Under the pieces are notes generated by a model. The model did no database searches. It was given only the letters and a program-made list of their open reading frames with translations, and was not told the DNA's origin. From positions 30,515 through 94,514 of the forward strand of contig JAPKBZ010000005.1 in NCBI GenBank assembly GCA_028823175.1: DNA of 64,000 bases. Direction: 5' to 3'. Source of the stretch: Myxococcota bacterium. Lineage in GTDB: Bacteria > Myxococcota_A > UBA9160 > UBA4427. The position numbers and the translations under genes were made by a program. Of this stretch, positions 35,115-44,547 are shown piece after piece. Position 1 is the first letter of the stretch; each line of letters begins with the position of its first letter.

Positions 35115-38100
35115 TCAGTAGAAGAAGGAAACCGTGACACCCATCATTCGCGGTTCACCCCACACTTGCAGAATTTCCGAGTTGTCTCGCGAGAGATCGA
35201 AAACATCGACGAGATATTGAGCGTCCGTGACATTGGTCATCCAAAAGGCCACTTCTATGTCCTCGTTTTCGTTTGTGTATGAGAGCCTCAGGTCGACGTA
35301 CCAGTAGGCGGGCATCGATATCAAGTCCATGCCCTGGGGGTCCAGGAAGACCTTGGTCTGATAGGAGTAGTCGAGGCGTGGATTAAGGCTCCCCCAGCCA
35401 GGCATGTAGAAACTGTATTGGGCGCTCCCATTGAGCTGAAATTCAGGGGCGGCGATGGTGCTATTGCCCGAGTAGTCCAGCCAGAGAAGGTCGGGCTTTC
35501 CACCACCCACCACGCCTCCGCCGAGTCTCTTGCTCACGATGAAATCTTGGAAGGTGGAGTCGAGCCAATTGAAACCCAGGGTCAGAACGACCTGGTCGAG
35601 CGGAAGGACTTCAAGATCGGCTTCAAAGCCGAGCACGCGAGCATCGGCGCTGAGCAGAGCTTGGGTCGGTAACGATCCCTTTTCGTTGACGAGGTCGAAA
35701 ACTTGCAGGTCCTGGTACCAGTAGCGATAGAAGGCGCCGGACAAGAGGATTCGTTTTTCCGCCCAACTCGAATCGAAGCCGATCTCGAGTGAGTTGACGT
35801 ACTCGGGGGCGACTGGTTCGAGCAGAGATTCAAGCAGTTGGCCCTCACCTTGAGGCTTGGGGTCTGTCGTAAGGCCGGCGTTGAAATGACCGTTCTTCAT
35901 GCCCCGAGTGTATTTCGCATGAAGCGTGAGGTCGTATTCGTCCTGAACTACAGGTGTCCAGGAAAGCATCAGGTTGCCGGTCAGCCCCGACCAGGTTGCT
36001 TCCTGAGGATCCGCCTGGATGACTTCGGCTTCGACGCCGGCGATGGTGACAACTCGGCTATCCAAGAAAAAATTCTTGTGTTCGCGGCCGAGCCTGATGC
36101 TGGCACTCAATCTGAGTTCTTCGAGCCAGGGTCGGGAATTTCGGCCGTTGACGAAGTCATAGTGCCCGCTCGCAAAAAAACCCAAGCCCGTGAGGGACTG
36201 GTCAAATTTTTGGGTCCAGGTTTCCTCCCGTGCGGCGGCAGGCCAGGTGTTGAGTGAAGCGACTTCTTCGTGGAGCGCACTGATACCAACCAACCAACTG
36301 AAGTCGTCCCTTTCGACTTCGATGCGAAACTCCTGGCTTATCTGCCAGGCTTGATCCGACCAATCGGTCCAGAGGAGCTTCCGAGGGGTGGCGTCCCCTT
36401 CGTCCTCAACCAGGCGTTGGTTAGCCTCGTAGCCCGTCAGGGAGTGGAAAGAAAAACTCCCCTGATCCCAGCGCCCGATAATCCCGACCCCCCAGAGATC
36501 CAGCAGTTCCTGTCCGTCTCGGTCGTAGAAACCCAGATATGGGTTTGAACCCCCAGTGCCCGGCTGGGTCCCTGTTGGCTGCCAAAGCCCGGGTATGATC
36601 TTGGCGGGCTCGCCCATTCTCTCTTCGGTCCAGTTTTGGTGGGGCGCTTGATTGGGGGCCATTCGGAAGAGATTGACGTCTGTCGGCGTCCGGCAGGGTG
36701 CATCAATATCGTCCAGGGTCGCTCCGGTGCAATTGAAGCCGAGGCTGGGATCGACTTTGTAGCCCACCACGGGGATCATCTGCAGGTGGGCCGAGTCTCC
36801 GAGATTCTGCCCTCCGTGAAAGCCGAAGAGAATTTCGACGTCTTCGGTCGGGGTGAAGAGAAACATCGTCCGGGCCGCCCAATTATTCACGTTGTTGGTG
36901 TAGGGCTTGAGCGAATCGAAATCATCCATGGTGGCGTGATTGATGTCGGGATAGAAGGTGCCCGCCACGCGTTCGGGTTTGTTCCCGGTCAGGGCCCCTT
37001 GAGGAGACCAGACTTCGCCGGGAGACTGAAGGTTGCAGCCCTGGTCGCGGCCTGGCGCAAGGGTGAAGGCGTTGGTCTGGTAGTAGACGAGGTTCCCGTC
37101 ACTATCGTATCGGTTCCCTTTGATTGTTAGGTTGCCGAAGCCTCCCTGGCTCACAGGATCGGAAAGGTTCTCGGCGAGGGCATTGTTTTCATAAAGAGGT
37201 CGGCTCTGGTGGATAAGAGGCCCGTTTACCTCCTCCCTCTGCCGCCAGGGGTTGCCGTTCTTGAGATAGAGGAGCGTCGGGTCGGAAGCGGGTTGCAACT
37301 CTTGATAGAGCCGCTCGGTCTCAGCCTGGGTTTTGATGCTATATCCGTTGGCCTCGGGGTCCCACCCGGCACAGCCGTTCTTCGTGTAGCCATCTCGCCG
37401 GTTGTACGTAAATGCGACACGCCCGGATAGGATCTCATCGACGATGGGAAACCCGATGGCTCCGATCGCCTCGACATCGTTGTAGGAGCCGTAGGTGAGG
37501 GAACCGTCGCTGCTCCATTCGCCGTCGGGGAGATTGGAATCGACGATGATCGCGCCTGCGGTGGCGTTGCGCCCCCAGCGCCCACTCTGAGGGCCCTTGA
37601 GAACAGTGACGTTCTTGACATCGAAGAGTTGAAAGAGTTGACCCGCTGGAGAATTGATCGCCATGCCGTCGAAAAAGACGGGGACCGCTCCCGCCGCATT
37701 GGCGTTGTAGTCCTTGAGCCCGATGCCTCGAATGAAGAGGGTGGGGTTCGAAGCCGCGAAGGCAGTGTTGATCTCAAGTCCTGGGGTGAAGCGGGCGACA
37801 TCCGAGATGTCCTGGATCCGCATGGCCTTCAGGTCTTCGGCGTTGAAAGAAGTTTCGGAGATCGACTGGTCGTCGTGGGTATTGCGGGCTTGCGACGTGA
37901 TCAGGATCTCTTCGATGGGCCGACCGTTGGCTCCGAGGGTCGGTTCGTCTTCGACGGATTCAGCGTACTGCCCATCGAAGGATTCGATGGGTTCCTCTTG
38001 AGCGAGGGCGAGGGCGGGGACCACTAGAAGACTGATGCCCGCGAGCGCTAACAGGCAAGTCCGGGCCGTTATTCTGGGGGCCATTCCGAGGAGATCCTCC

Positions 38101-38117
38101 GCTATTCGTACCTTCAC
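35115..38117 (-). CDS. TonB-dependent receptor
   Basis: Plug domain EEILITSQARNTHDDQSIS...GPQSGRWGRNATAGAI; C-terminal beta-strand ending VTVSFFY. Confidence 0.9.
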   Translation of the reverse strand: MKVRIAEDLLGMAPRITARTCLLALAGISLLVVPALALAQEEPIESFDGQYAESVEDEPTLGANGRPIEEILITSQARNTHDDQSISETSFNAEDLKAMRIQDISDVARFTPGLEINTAFAASNPTLFIRGIGLKDYNANAAGAVPVFFDGMAINSPAGQLFQLFDVKNVTVLKGPQSGRWGRNATAGAIIVDSNLPDGEWSSDGSLTYGSYNDVEAIGAIGFPIVDEILSGRVAFTYNRRDGYTKNGCAGWDPEANGYSIKTQAETERLYQELQPASDPTLLYLKNGNPWRQREEVNGPLIHQSRPLYENNALAENLSDPVSQGGFGNLTIKGNRYDSDGNLVYYQTNAFTLAPGRDQGCNLQSPGEVWSPQGALTGNKPERVAGTFYPDINHATMDDFDSLKPYTNNVNNWAARTMFLFTPTEDVEILFGFHGGQNLGDSAHLQMIPVVGYKVDPSLGFNCTGATLDDIDAPCRTPTDVNLFRMAPNQAPHQNWTEERMGEPAKIIPGLWQPTGTQPGTGGSNPYLGFYDRDGQELLDLWGVGIIGRWDQGSFSFHSLTGYEANQRLVEDEGDATPRKLLWTDWSDQAWQISQEFRIEVERDDFSWLVGISALHEEVASLNTWPAAAREETWTQKFDQSLTGLGFFASGHYDFVNGRNSRPWLEELRLSASIRLGREHKNFFLDSRVVTIAGVEAEVIQADPQEATWSGLTGNLMLSWTPVVQDEYDLTLHAKYTRGMKNGHFNAGLTTDPKPQGEGQLLESLLEPVAPEYVNSLEIGFDSSWAEKRILLSGAFYRYWYQDLQVFDLVNEKGSLPTQALLSADARVLGFEADLEVLPLDQVVLTLGFNWLDSTFQDFIVSKRLGGGVVGGGKPDLLWLDYSGNSTIAAPEFQLNGSAQYSFYMPGWGSLNPRLDYSYQTKVFLDPQGMDLISMPAYWYVDLRLSYTNENEDIEVAFWMTNVTDAQYLVDVFDLSRDNSEILQVWGEPRMMGVTVSFFY

Positions 38118-38194
38118 CCAAGACTACGAGTCTATAGATAAATAGTCTCTGTGTTAGGCTGTCGAAGGCGTTATTTTGGGGAGTTCAGGCACCC

Positions 38195-39457
38195 ATGCGC
38201 CCCAAGGGAAAGTCCGGGAAAGGACCAGCGACCATGACCAAAGGGATCTCTCTCCCCTCTCTCCTCTGTGTTCTCGCTTTGGGTGTCGGTTTCGCCGCTG
38301 GCTACGCGGCAGCGCCGAAATTTTCCGACCCCGTCGCCGAGACCCCGGCCTTGGTCGAAGCCCTCCAAGAGGACAATCTGCTGAATCGGTCTCTGAAGCT
38401 CGGCCAGTTTTTGCAGACCCTAGGCCCCGACAACCTCGACGAGTCTCTGGTGACCTTGCGCGAAAACCGGGTGGGGGTCAGCGATCAGGAACTCCAGGTC
38501 TTCATGCTGGCTTGGGGGCGCTTTGATCCGGCGGGAGCATTCCGCTGGGCCCGTGCCCAGGAGGCCGATTGGCGGTCTCGCTTGGAAAAGGCAGCCACGT
38601 ATGCTTGGGGGTTCATCGATCCGCACTCGGCCCTCCAGACCCTGAAGAGCGTGCCCTCGAAAGGGGTTGGGAAGGCAGGGGCCACCTTGGACAACGATTT
38701 GGTGGCGGGCTGGCGTGTCAACGGCGATGTCGCGGGGCTGACGGCGTACCTGATCTCCCTGCCGGCAAGCCGGGAGAGGGAGTCCATGACCACCCATCTC
38801 CTGGCACAGATCGGCAAGGGTGGGCCCGAAGCCGTGATCGCCTGGGCGGACGCGATTCCCGAGGATGCAAACGGAGGCTTCAAGCGAGTGGCCTTCAACC
38901 GGGCGGCCGGCGTGGTTGCCCACGCGAACGACCGCCTGGCGGCGGAGTGGTACGAGAGGCACCGGGGCCGAAAGTATACGGAGCGCGCGCTGCCCGTGAT
39001 TGCCCGTCGTTGGATTGATTATCACGAGCCGACGGAACTCTTGGGCTGGCTCGCGGGCCTTCCGCCCCTCCCCGGCCAGACCTCCGATCCCGAGCAGATC
39101 CGTGCCATCGGTCAGGGGATGAAATGGTGGCTCCGTCGAGATCCCTCCGCGGCGGGGGAGTGGCTCAACTCCATGGTGGTTATTCCTTGGGTCTACGATC
39201 CAGCGCTGGCCTCCATGGCGCAGTACCAGCTCAAGCAAAGCCCAGAGATTGCGGTCTATTGGGCGGGCCGCATCCAGGGCGACACGTTGCGCTCGGAGAC
39301 ATTGATCAAGTCCGTCGGCCGCTGGCGGCGACGGGATCGTGAGGCGGCCGAGAAGTGGCTGGCCGAGGCGGAGATCAGCGAAGAGCTTCGCGCCAGCATT
39401 TTGGCGGCCAAGGAGAAACCCCGCACCCGCCGGACGCGGGGAGCGAAGCCCGACTAG
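38195..39457 (+). CDS. Membrane-anchored helical-repeat protein of unknown function, paralogue A
   Basis: N-terminal TM (LLCVLALGVGFAAGYAA); FLQTLGPDNL...FMLAWGRFDPAGAFRWA shared with 41989..43194 and 43322..44479. Confidence 0.7.
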   Translation: MRPKGKSGKGPATMTKGISLPSLLCVLALGVGFAAGYAAAPKFSDPVAETPALVEALQEDNLLNRSLKLGQFLQTLGPDNLDESLVTLRENRVGVSDQELQVFMLAWGRFDPAGAFRWARAQEADWRSRLEKAATYAWGFIDPHSALQTLKSVPSKGVGKAGATLDNDLVAGWRVNGDVAGLTAYLISLPASRERESMTTHLLAQIGKGGPEAVIAWADAIPEDANGGFKRVAFNRAAGVVAHANDRLAAEWYERHRGRKYTERALPVIARRWIDYHEPTELLGWLAGLPPLPGQTSDPEQIRAIGQGMKWWLRRDPSAAGEWLNSMVVIPWVYDPALASMAQYQLKQSPEIAVYWAGRIQGDTLRSETLIKSVGRWRRRDREAAEKWLAEAEISEELRASILAAKEKPRTRRTRGAKPD

Positions 39458-39467
39458 GCATGCGTCG

Positions 39468-41822
39468 TCATCTCGAACTCTCGGATTCTCCTACGGGCGG
39501 CTCTCCGGGCTTTCTCATCTTTTCCAGGATTGCCTTGGCCTGATCGGCTTCGGGGCCGGGTTTTCCCTGGGCGACGGCTTGAAATGCCTGGGCGCTGGCC
39601 CGCATGGCGCCTCGATCGAATAGGGCGGTGCGCCGGGCCAGGGCCAAGGCGCGCGCCGGGTCGTCCCCTCGCTCGGCGACCCGCTGGGCGAGTTCGCTGG
39701 CGAGGAATGCGCTGTGAACGTGGCGCAGGAGGAACTCCTCGTTTCGCCGCTCCTGTTCGGCCGGAGGTGTCCGTTTTGCGATCAGCCGAAGCGCTGCTAT
39801 TGCAGCTCCCATTTTTTGCGGATCGGCGAGGGACGCCCGGTCGTAGAGGTCGATGGCGAGTTCCGGGTGGCCCGAATCGGCTTCGAGCCGGGCAAGGGCC
39901 ACAAGGGATTCGGCATTGAGAGGATCTAATTCAATGGCGCGCCGGTAGGAGGCTTGGGGCGCGGCCGCGGCCTCGGCCAGCTCTTCCTGCTGTCTTCCCA
40001 TCAGAAAATGAAAATCCGCGCACTCGGGGTGGGCTTCGAGGGCGATCACGATCGCCTGCATCGCTTCCTGCTCGCGGTCCAGGCGGTTGAGGTTCGCGGT
40101 GAGGATGGCGAGCGCCTCAGCGTTTTCGGGCTCTCTCATGTCGAGTGGAGATTGTTTGATGAGCGAAACCGCGTCCTCCGCCCCCTTCCGCTGGGCGACC
40201 ATCCTCGCACTGATAGAGAGCGCGACCCCTTTTTGGCCCGGGATCTTGGCCAGGCGACTAAGGCCTTGTTTCGCGATCTCGTTCTGGCCCACCCGCTGGG
40301 CGAGGCGGATCGTCCGGATATACCCGTCGGGGTCGTTGGGGAAGCTTCGGACATAACGCCCGATCGAATCGAAAGCTTGGGCGTCCAGTCCCTGGGCCTC
40401 CAGAAGGCTTGTCAGGGCGAGGGGTGCGTCGGCTTGTCCCTTGTCGGCGCGTATGGCTTCGCGGTACTGAGAGGAGGCGATATCGAAGCGGCCGAGTTTT
40501 TCGGCAGTTTGACCGGCGAGGAAACGGGCGCCCGGATTATTGGGCCAAAGCTTGATCCCCGCTTCGAAGGAGGCGAGGGCCGCTTCCCAATTTCCCTCGG
40601 CGGCGAGTATCCGACCTTCGATGAGATCGGCCAAAGCGCTCCCCTCCAAGCGCCGCGCGGCCTGCCGTGCTTCTTCGAATCTTTCGACCTGGATCAGGGT
40701 GTCAGCATGGGCGAAGACAAGCATGGGTGAAGGGTCCGGACTCGCCTTGACACCGCTTTCGAATGCCGCCACCGCGTCCGTGAGCATCTCTCGCTGGACG
40801 AAATGGTCGCCCAGGGTGAACCAGGCATTGGGCGATCCGCTCTCGGTGGCCTCTTCTCGCAGTAGGCGCTCGGTTTTCTCGAGGTCTCCGCTTCGCTCGG
40901 CGCGTTGGGCCATTTGGGTTCGCAGGGCGCTCGAGGATTCCAGGGTATAAGCGGCTTCAAGAACTTCCGTGGCGCGTTCGGCGTTGCCCGTGCCGTCGAA
41001 ATAACTGACGGATTCTCCGATGACGAGGGGGTCGGTGGGATATTTCGTAACGCATTCCTCGAATTTCTGATCCGCACCCTCCTGATCTCCGCGCTCGAAG
41101 GTGAACATGCCCGTGACCACGCAAAGTTTGGCCCGGGCGGTCTGCAGCGCCGGGTTGGCCTCTTCGCTTGCACCCTCGGGCTCCAGGGCGGTGCGGGCGA
41201 GTAGGAGAGCCTCGGCGGCTTCCTCTTCTTTCTCCAAGCTCAGGTACGCGAGGACCCGGGGGACAAGGACCTTTTTGTTCTCCGGGTCGAGAGCGAGCAC
41301 GCGTTCGATCTCGCTGAGCACGTCTTCTGTCCGCCCCGCGTGCTGGTAAGCCTCGATACGCATCTCGAGGGCGGAGACGTTCTCGGGGTCGAGGAGGAGG
41401 ACTGCGTCGGCAGCCTGGATGGCTTCGTCCTTGAAACGACTTTGAAGGGCCGCCTCGGTGAGGGCCAGCCCCGCCGCGACCGCGAGGTTCGGGTCGTTGA
41501 CCGCGACGCGCAGGGGCCATATTGCCGAGCCGGCCTCGCCTACTCGCAGCAGCGCGACGCCGAGCAGAAGGTTGGCCTCGGGATTCCCGGGGTCGGCGTC
41601 CACGAGCGCACGCAAGGGCTCGAGGGTGGCGTGGAAATTTCCGCTTTTGTGTTGCGTCCGTATGGACGCGACGGGGTCGGCGGGGACGCAGGCGCCCAGG
41701 GTGAGGATTGTCCCCAGGATGGAGAGCAGGCAGATCCTGAGGGCGTAGGGACGAAGCGATCGCCGAGTCTGAGGGCGGGGCGGCTCCGCTCCGCGCCGGG
41801 AATGGAGACGGTCGATCTGCAT
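39468..41822 (-). CDS. TPR-repeat lipoprotein
   Basis: Lipobox-like TILTLGAC; many TPR-like helical repeats (DPGNPEANLLLGVALLRVGEAGSAI etc.); likely start Met at 41822 (listed ORF 42152). Confidence 0.83.
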   Translation of the reverse strand: MQIDRLHSRRGAEPPRPQTRRSLRPYALRICLLSILGTILTLGACVPADPVASIRTQHKSGNFHATLEPLRALVDADPGNPEANLLLGVALLRVGEAGSAIWPLRVAVNDPNLAVAAGLALTEAALQSRFKDEAIQAADAVLLLDPENVSALEMRIEAYQHAGRTEDVLSEIERVLALDPENKKVLVPRVLAYLSLEKEEEAAEALLLARTALEPEGASEEANPALQTARAKLCVVTGMFTFERGDQEGADQKFEECVTKYPTDPLVIGESVSYFDGTGNAERATEVLEAAYTLESSSALRTQMAQRAERSGDLEKTERLLREEATESGSPNAWFTLGDHFVQREMLTDAVAAFESGVKASPDPSPMLVFAHADTLIQVERFEEARQAARRLEGSALADLIEGRILAAEGNWEAALASFEAGIKLWPNNPGARFLAGQTAEKLGRFDIASSQYREAIRADKGQADAPLALTSLLEAQGLDAQAFDSIGRYVRSFPNDPDGYIRTIRLAQRVGQNEIAKQGLSRLAKIPGQKGVALSISARMVAQRKGAEDAVSLIKQSPLDMREPENAEALAILTANLNRLDREQEAMQAIVIALEAHPECADFHFLMGRQQEELAEAAAAPQASYRRAIELDPLNAESLVALARLEADSGHPELAIDLYDRASLADPQKMGAAIAALRLIAKRTPPAEQERRNEEFLLRHVHSAFLASELAQRVAERGDDPARALALARRTALFDRGAMRASAQAFQAVAQGKPGPEADQAKAILEKMRKPGEPPVGESESSR

Positions 41823-41988
41823 GGCGGGTTTTTTCTCCCGGGTTCGACGGACATCTTCGGCTGGTTGATCATGCCCTGTGGGTTTGTGAATTGTACAGCA
41901 GTTGGGAGATCTTATGCCCGGATCGTAGAGCTCGATATCAAACCATTCCGTGGACTTGATCGGGGCACCGTTGGTCTTGAGGCGCCGA

Positions 41989-43194
41989 TTATTCCTCGGC
42001 CGGGATAGTTGAACGCGGGGGTTGCCCTTGCGTTGACTTCCGGCGTTTTTCCCGAACCTGGGCGAGAGTGGATTCGTCAACGGGGTTTTCGGAGAGCCAG
42101 CCGTTGGCGGCCTGGACATCGACTTGGAGCCATTGGCGGAGAGTGACGACAAGAGCCTTCTGTCTCAGGCTGGGGTCGTCTATTTTCTGTACGAACTGGA
42201 GGGCGCGGAAGGGCGAGGTGGCCGTGAGCCTCCGAGCGACCCGGAAGCGCGCGGGGTCCAGTTCCCGGCCGATCTCCGCCGCAAAGAGCCATTGTTCGGC
42301 CACTGTCGGATTTTTCTTCTGCCAGCGGGCGAAGGTGCTCTGGATCGCGGCGGTGCGACCCGTGCCCTCGGGCAACGACTGGGCCCATTCGGCGGCGTCT
42401 TCGGGATTCTCGCTCGCCCAGCGCCGGGCAACGGCGGCGAGAGCGGGCGGGCGCGAGGTCGAATCTCCGTTGCGCTGGGCGAAGGCGGCGGCGTAGGCGG
42501 GATCGTCCTGGGCCAGGATCCCGGCAGCCTTGGTGAAGGCTAGGCTCTTGAAGTTGGAGTCTGCCGCAGGGGGAAGGGCCTCGACCCATGCCACCACGGC
42601 CTCGCGACCGCCGCCGAAGATCTCGCGAATCAGGATGCTGGTGAGTCGGTCTCGGGCCGGGTTGTCGGGAAGGTCGGCCAGGTAGAGAGTCAAGCTTTCA
42701 CGATCGCCGTCGTGGCTCCAGGCGGCTACGATGCGATCGAGGAGCAGCGCTCTCAGGGAGCTGTCATCAACGCCCATGGCCGCGGAATGGGCAGCCTTTG
42801 GGTTGTACAGCGCCCAGCCATAGGTCGCCGCCGCGGCGCCCTTGTTGCGGGTGTGGTCGGGCCAGGTCAGGCTGCGTTCGAAGGCTCCAGCGGGATCGAA
42901 GGCCGCCCAGGCGCTCATGAAGAGGCGAAGTTCGTCCTGGCTGAGCCAGCGCCTGCGCGCTTCGACCGCTGCCAGCGCTTCGGGGAGATTCTCGGGGCCC
43001 AGTTGGGTTACATAGTGCCCGATGGTGCGAGCGCGGTAGGCCCAGTCGGGGCTGGCCAGGGCCTCCCGGAATTCTGCTTCCGAGACGGCATCGCCCACCG
43101 AGGAAATATGAGCCGAGTAGCGGCCGCCCATGAAGGCGACAGCCACGAGCGCGACGCAGAGCAGAACTTTCCCCTCTCGCTTCACCGATTGCAT
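41989..43194 (-). CDS. Membrane-anchored helical-repeat protein, paralogue B
   Basis: TM VLLCVALVAVAFMGGRYSA; YVTQLGPENLPEAL...LRLFMSAWAAFDPAGAFERS; likely start at 43194 (listed ORF 43395). Confidence 0.7.
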   Translation of the reverse strand: MQSVKREGKVLLCVALVAVAFMGGRYSAHISSVGDAVSEAEFREALASPDWAYRARTIGHYVTQLGPENLPEALAAVEARRRWLSQDELRLFMSAWAAFDPAGAFERSLTWPDHTRNKGAAAATYGWALYNPKAAHSAAMGVDDSSLRALLLDRIVAAWSHDGDRESLTLYLADLPDNPARDRLTSILIREIFGGGREAVVAWVEALPPAADSNFKSLAFTKAAGILAQDDPAYAAAFAQRNGDSTSRPPALAAVARRWASENPEDAAEWAQSLPEGTGRTAAIQSTFARWQKKNPTVAEQWLFAAEIGRELDPARFRVARRLTATSPFRALQFVQKIDDPSLRQKALVVTLRQWLQVDVQAANGWLSENPVDESTLAQVREKRRKSTQGQPPRSTIPAEE

Positions 43195-43321
43195 CCTCCG
43201 GGTTTCATGGAGATAATAGGACCCGTAAGCTCTGGGGTCTTGCTCTTTAATCAGCGGGAACCGAGCCCCATTTCTCGGTCGAAAAAGCTTGTCGCGTTCG
43301 AAGCCACGGAGAGGAGCCAGA

Positions 43322-44479
43322 ATGAGTCGGATCCTCGTGGGTGTTTTTGCGGTCATTGTCCTGGCTGGAGTCTTCGTTCTGGGCCGCCAATCCACGGACG
43401 CCCTGGAGGCACAGCCGAGCCCTCCCGGCGCCCATCAGATGGGCGATAGGGTCGAGATTTTCGGGGAGTCCGACCGGGTGGAGCGGGCCTATCGATTCAG
43501 CACCTGGGTTCGCCAACTCGGGCCCCAGGGCCTGGCCTCGGCCTTGGGGGTTTTCGAGGAGCATTCCCGGGAGCTTCCCCGGGCGGAAATCCGCCTCTTT
43601 ATGTCGGGCTGGGCTCGCTTCGACCCTGAAGCGGCTTTTGAGTACGCGCTCTTCGCCCCCGAAGTGAACCGCCACACGATGGCGAGCGCCGTGATGTACA
43701 CCTGGGCCCAGGGCGATCCGGTTGCGGCCCAGGGAGCCCTGCTGGGTGTGCGGAATACCAGCCTCGGTCGTGCCCTCGAAGAGCATTTTATTCTGGGGCA
43801 GATCAGCGTGGGCGGCTTGGAGTTGGTGCACGAATACACGGAAGACCTCCGGCCCTCAAAGCGTCGGGAATTATTGGTGGGCCACATCGCTCAGGCGCTG
43901 GCGATGCAAAGCGCGGATACGGTGATCGACTGGGCCGAGGCCGTAGACGATGATGATTCGCGTTTTAGACGAACCGTCTTCAACAAGACCGCGGGCGCCC
44001 TTGCGCAATATAACCATGAGCGCGGTGTGGAGTGGGTGGTTGGGCACTACGGGGAGCCCGACGCCCGAGGCAGCGCGCGCCTTCTGGCGCTCCGCTGGGC
44101 GGATTCGGACCCCGACGCCGCTTTCGCCTGGCTCTCTTCTCTCCCGGGTGGGGAAGAGAAGAATGACGCGACGGGTTTCGTTTTTGCCTACTGGCTCAAC
44201 TCCCGTCCCGAAGAGGCTTCGGCCTGGCTGGCCCAACGAGACCATGGCGTGGCGCTGGATCCGGCCATGCGGACCATGGCTCTCTCGAAGATCGCCGAGA
44301 GCCCCCCAGTCGCGATCGAATGGGCACGCCGAGTTCACGACTCCGGTATTCGCGAGCGGACCCTGGTGCAGATTGCCAAGGCCTGGCTAGGGTCGGACCC
44401 GGAGGCGGCCCGGCGATGGTTGGCGGCGAGTGGCTTGCCGCGATCGGCCCGGAAGAATGTTCTTGGAGGTTCGCGTTGA
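43322..44479 (+). CDS. Membrane-anchored helical-repeat protein, paralogue C
   Basis: TM ILVGVFAVIVLAGVFVLG; WVRQLGPQGLASAL...IRLFMSGWARFDPEAAFEYA; likely start 43322 (listed ORF 43289). Confidence 0.7.
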   Translation: MSRILVGVFAVIVLAGVFVLGRQSTDALEAQPSPPGAHQMGDRVEIFGESDRVERAYRFSTWVRQLGPQGLASALGVFEEHSRELPRAEIRLFMSGWARFDPEAAFEYALFAPEVNRHTMASAVMYTWAQGDPVAAQGALLGVRNTSLGRALEEHFILGQISVGGLELVHEYTEDLRPSKRRELLVGHIAQALAMQSADTVIDWAEAVDDDDSRFRRTVFNKTAGALAQYNHERGVEWVVGHYGEPDARGSARLLALRWADSDPDAAFAWLSSLPGGEEKNDATGFVFAYWLNSRPEEASAWLAQRDHGVALDPAMRTMALSKIAESPPVAIEWARRVHDSGIRERTLVQIAKAWLGSDPEAARRWLAASGLPRSARKNVLGGSR

Positions 44480-44547
44480 GGGTAGCAACCGGACTCAATG
44501 GAGAGAGCCCCGTGGCCCGGTACGAGCGAAAGTCCGGGGCGACCTGA

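Noticed and set aside
38171-38368. Short minus-strand ORF overlapping paralogue A start
   Set aside because: Composition looks like antisense noise and no start-site or conservation evidence
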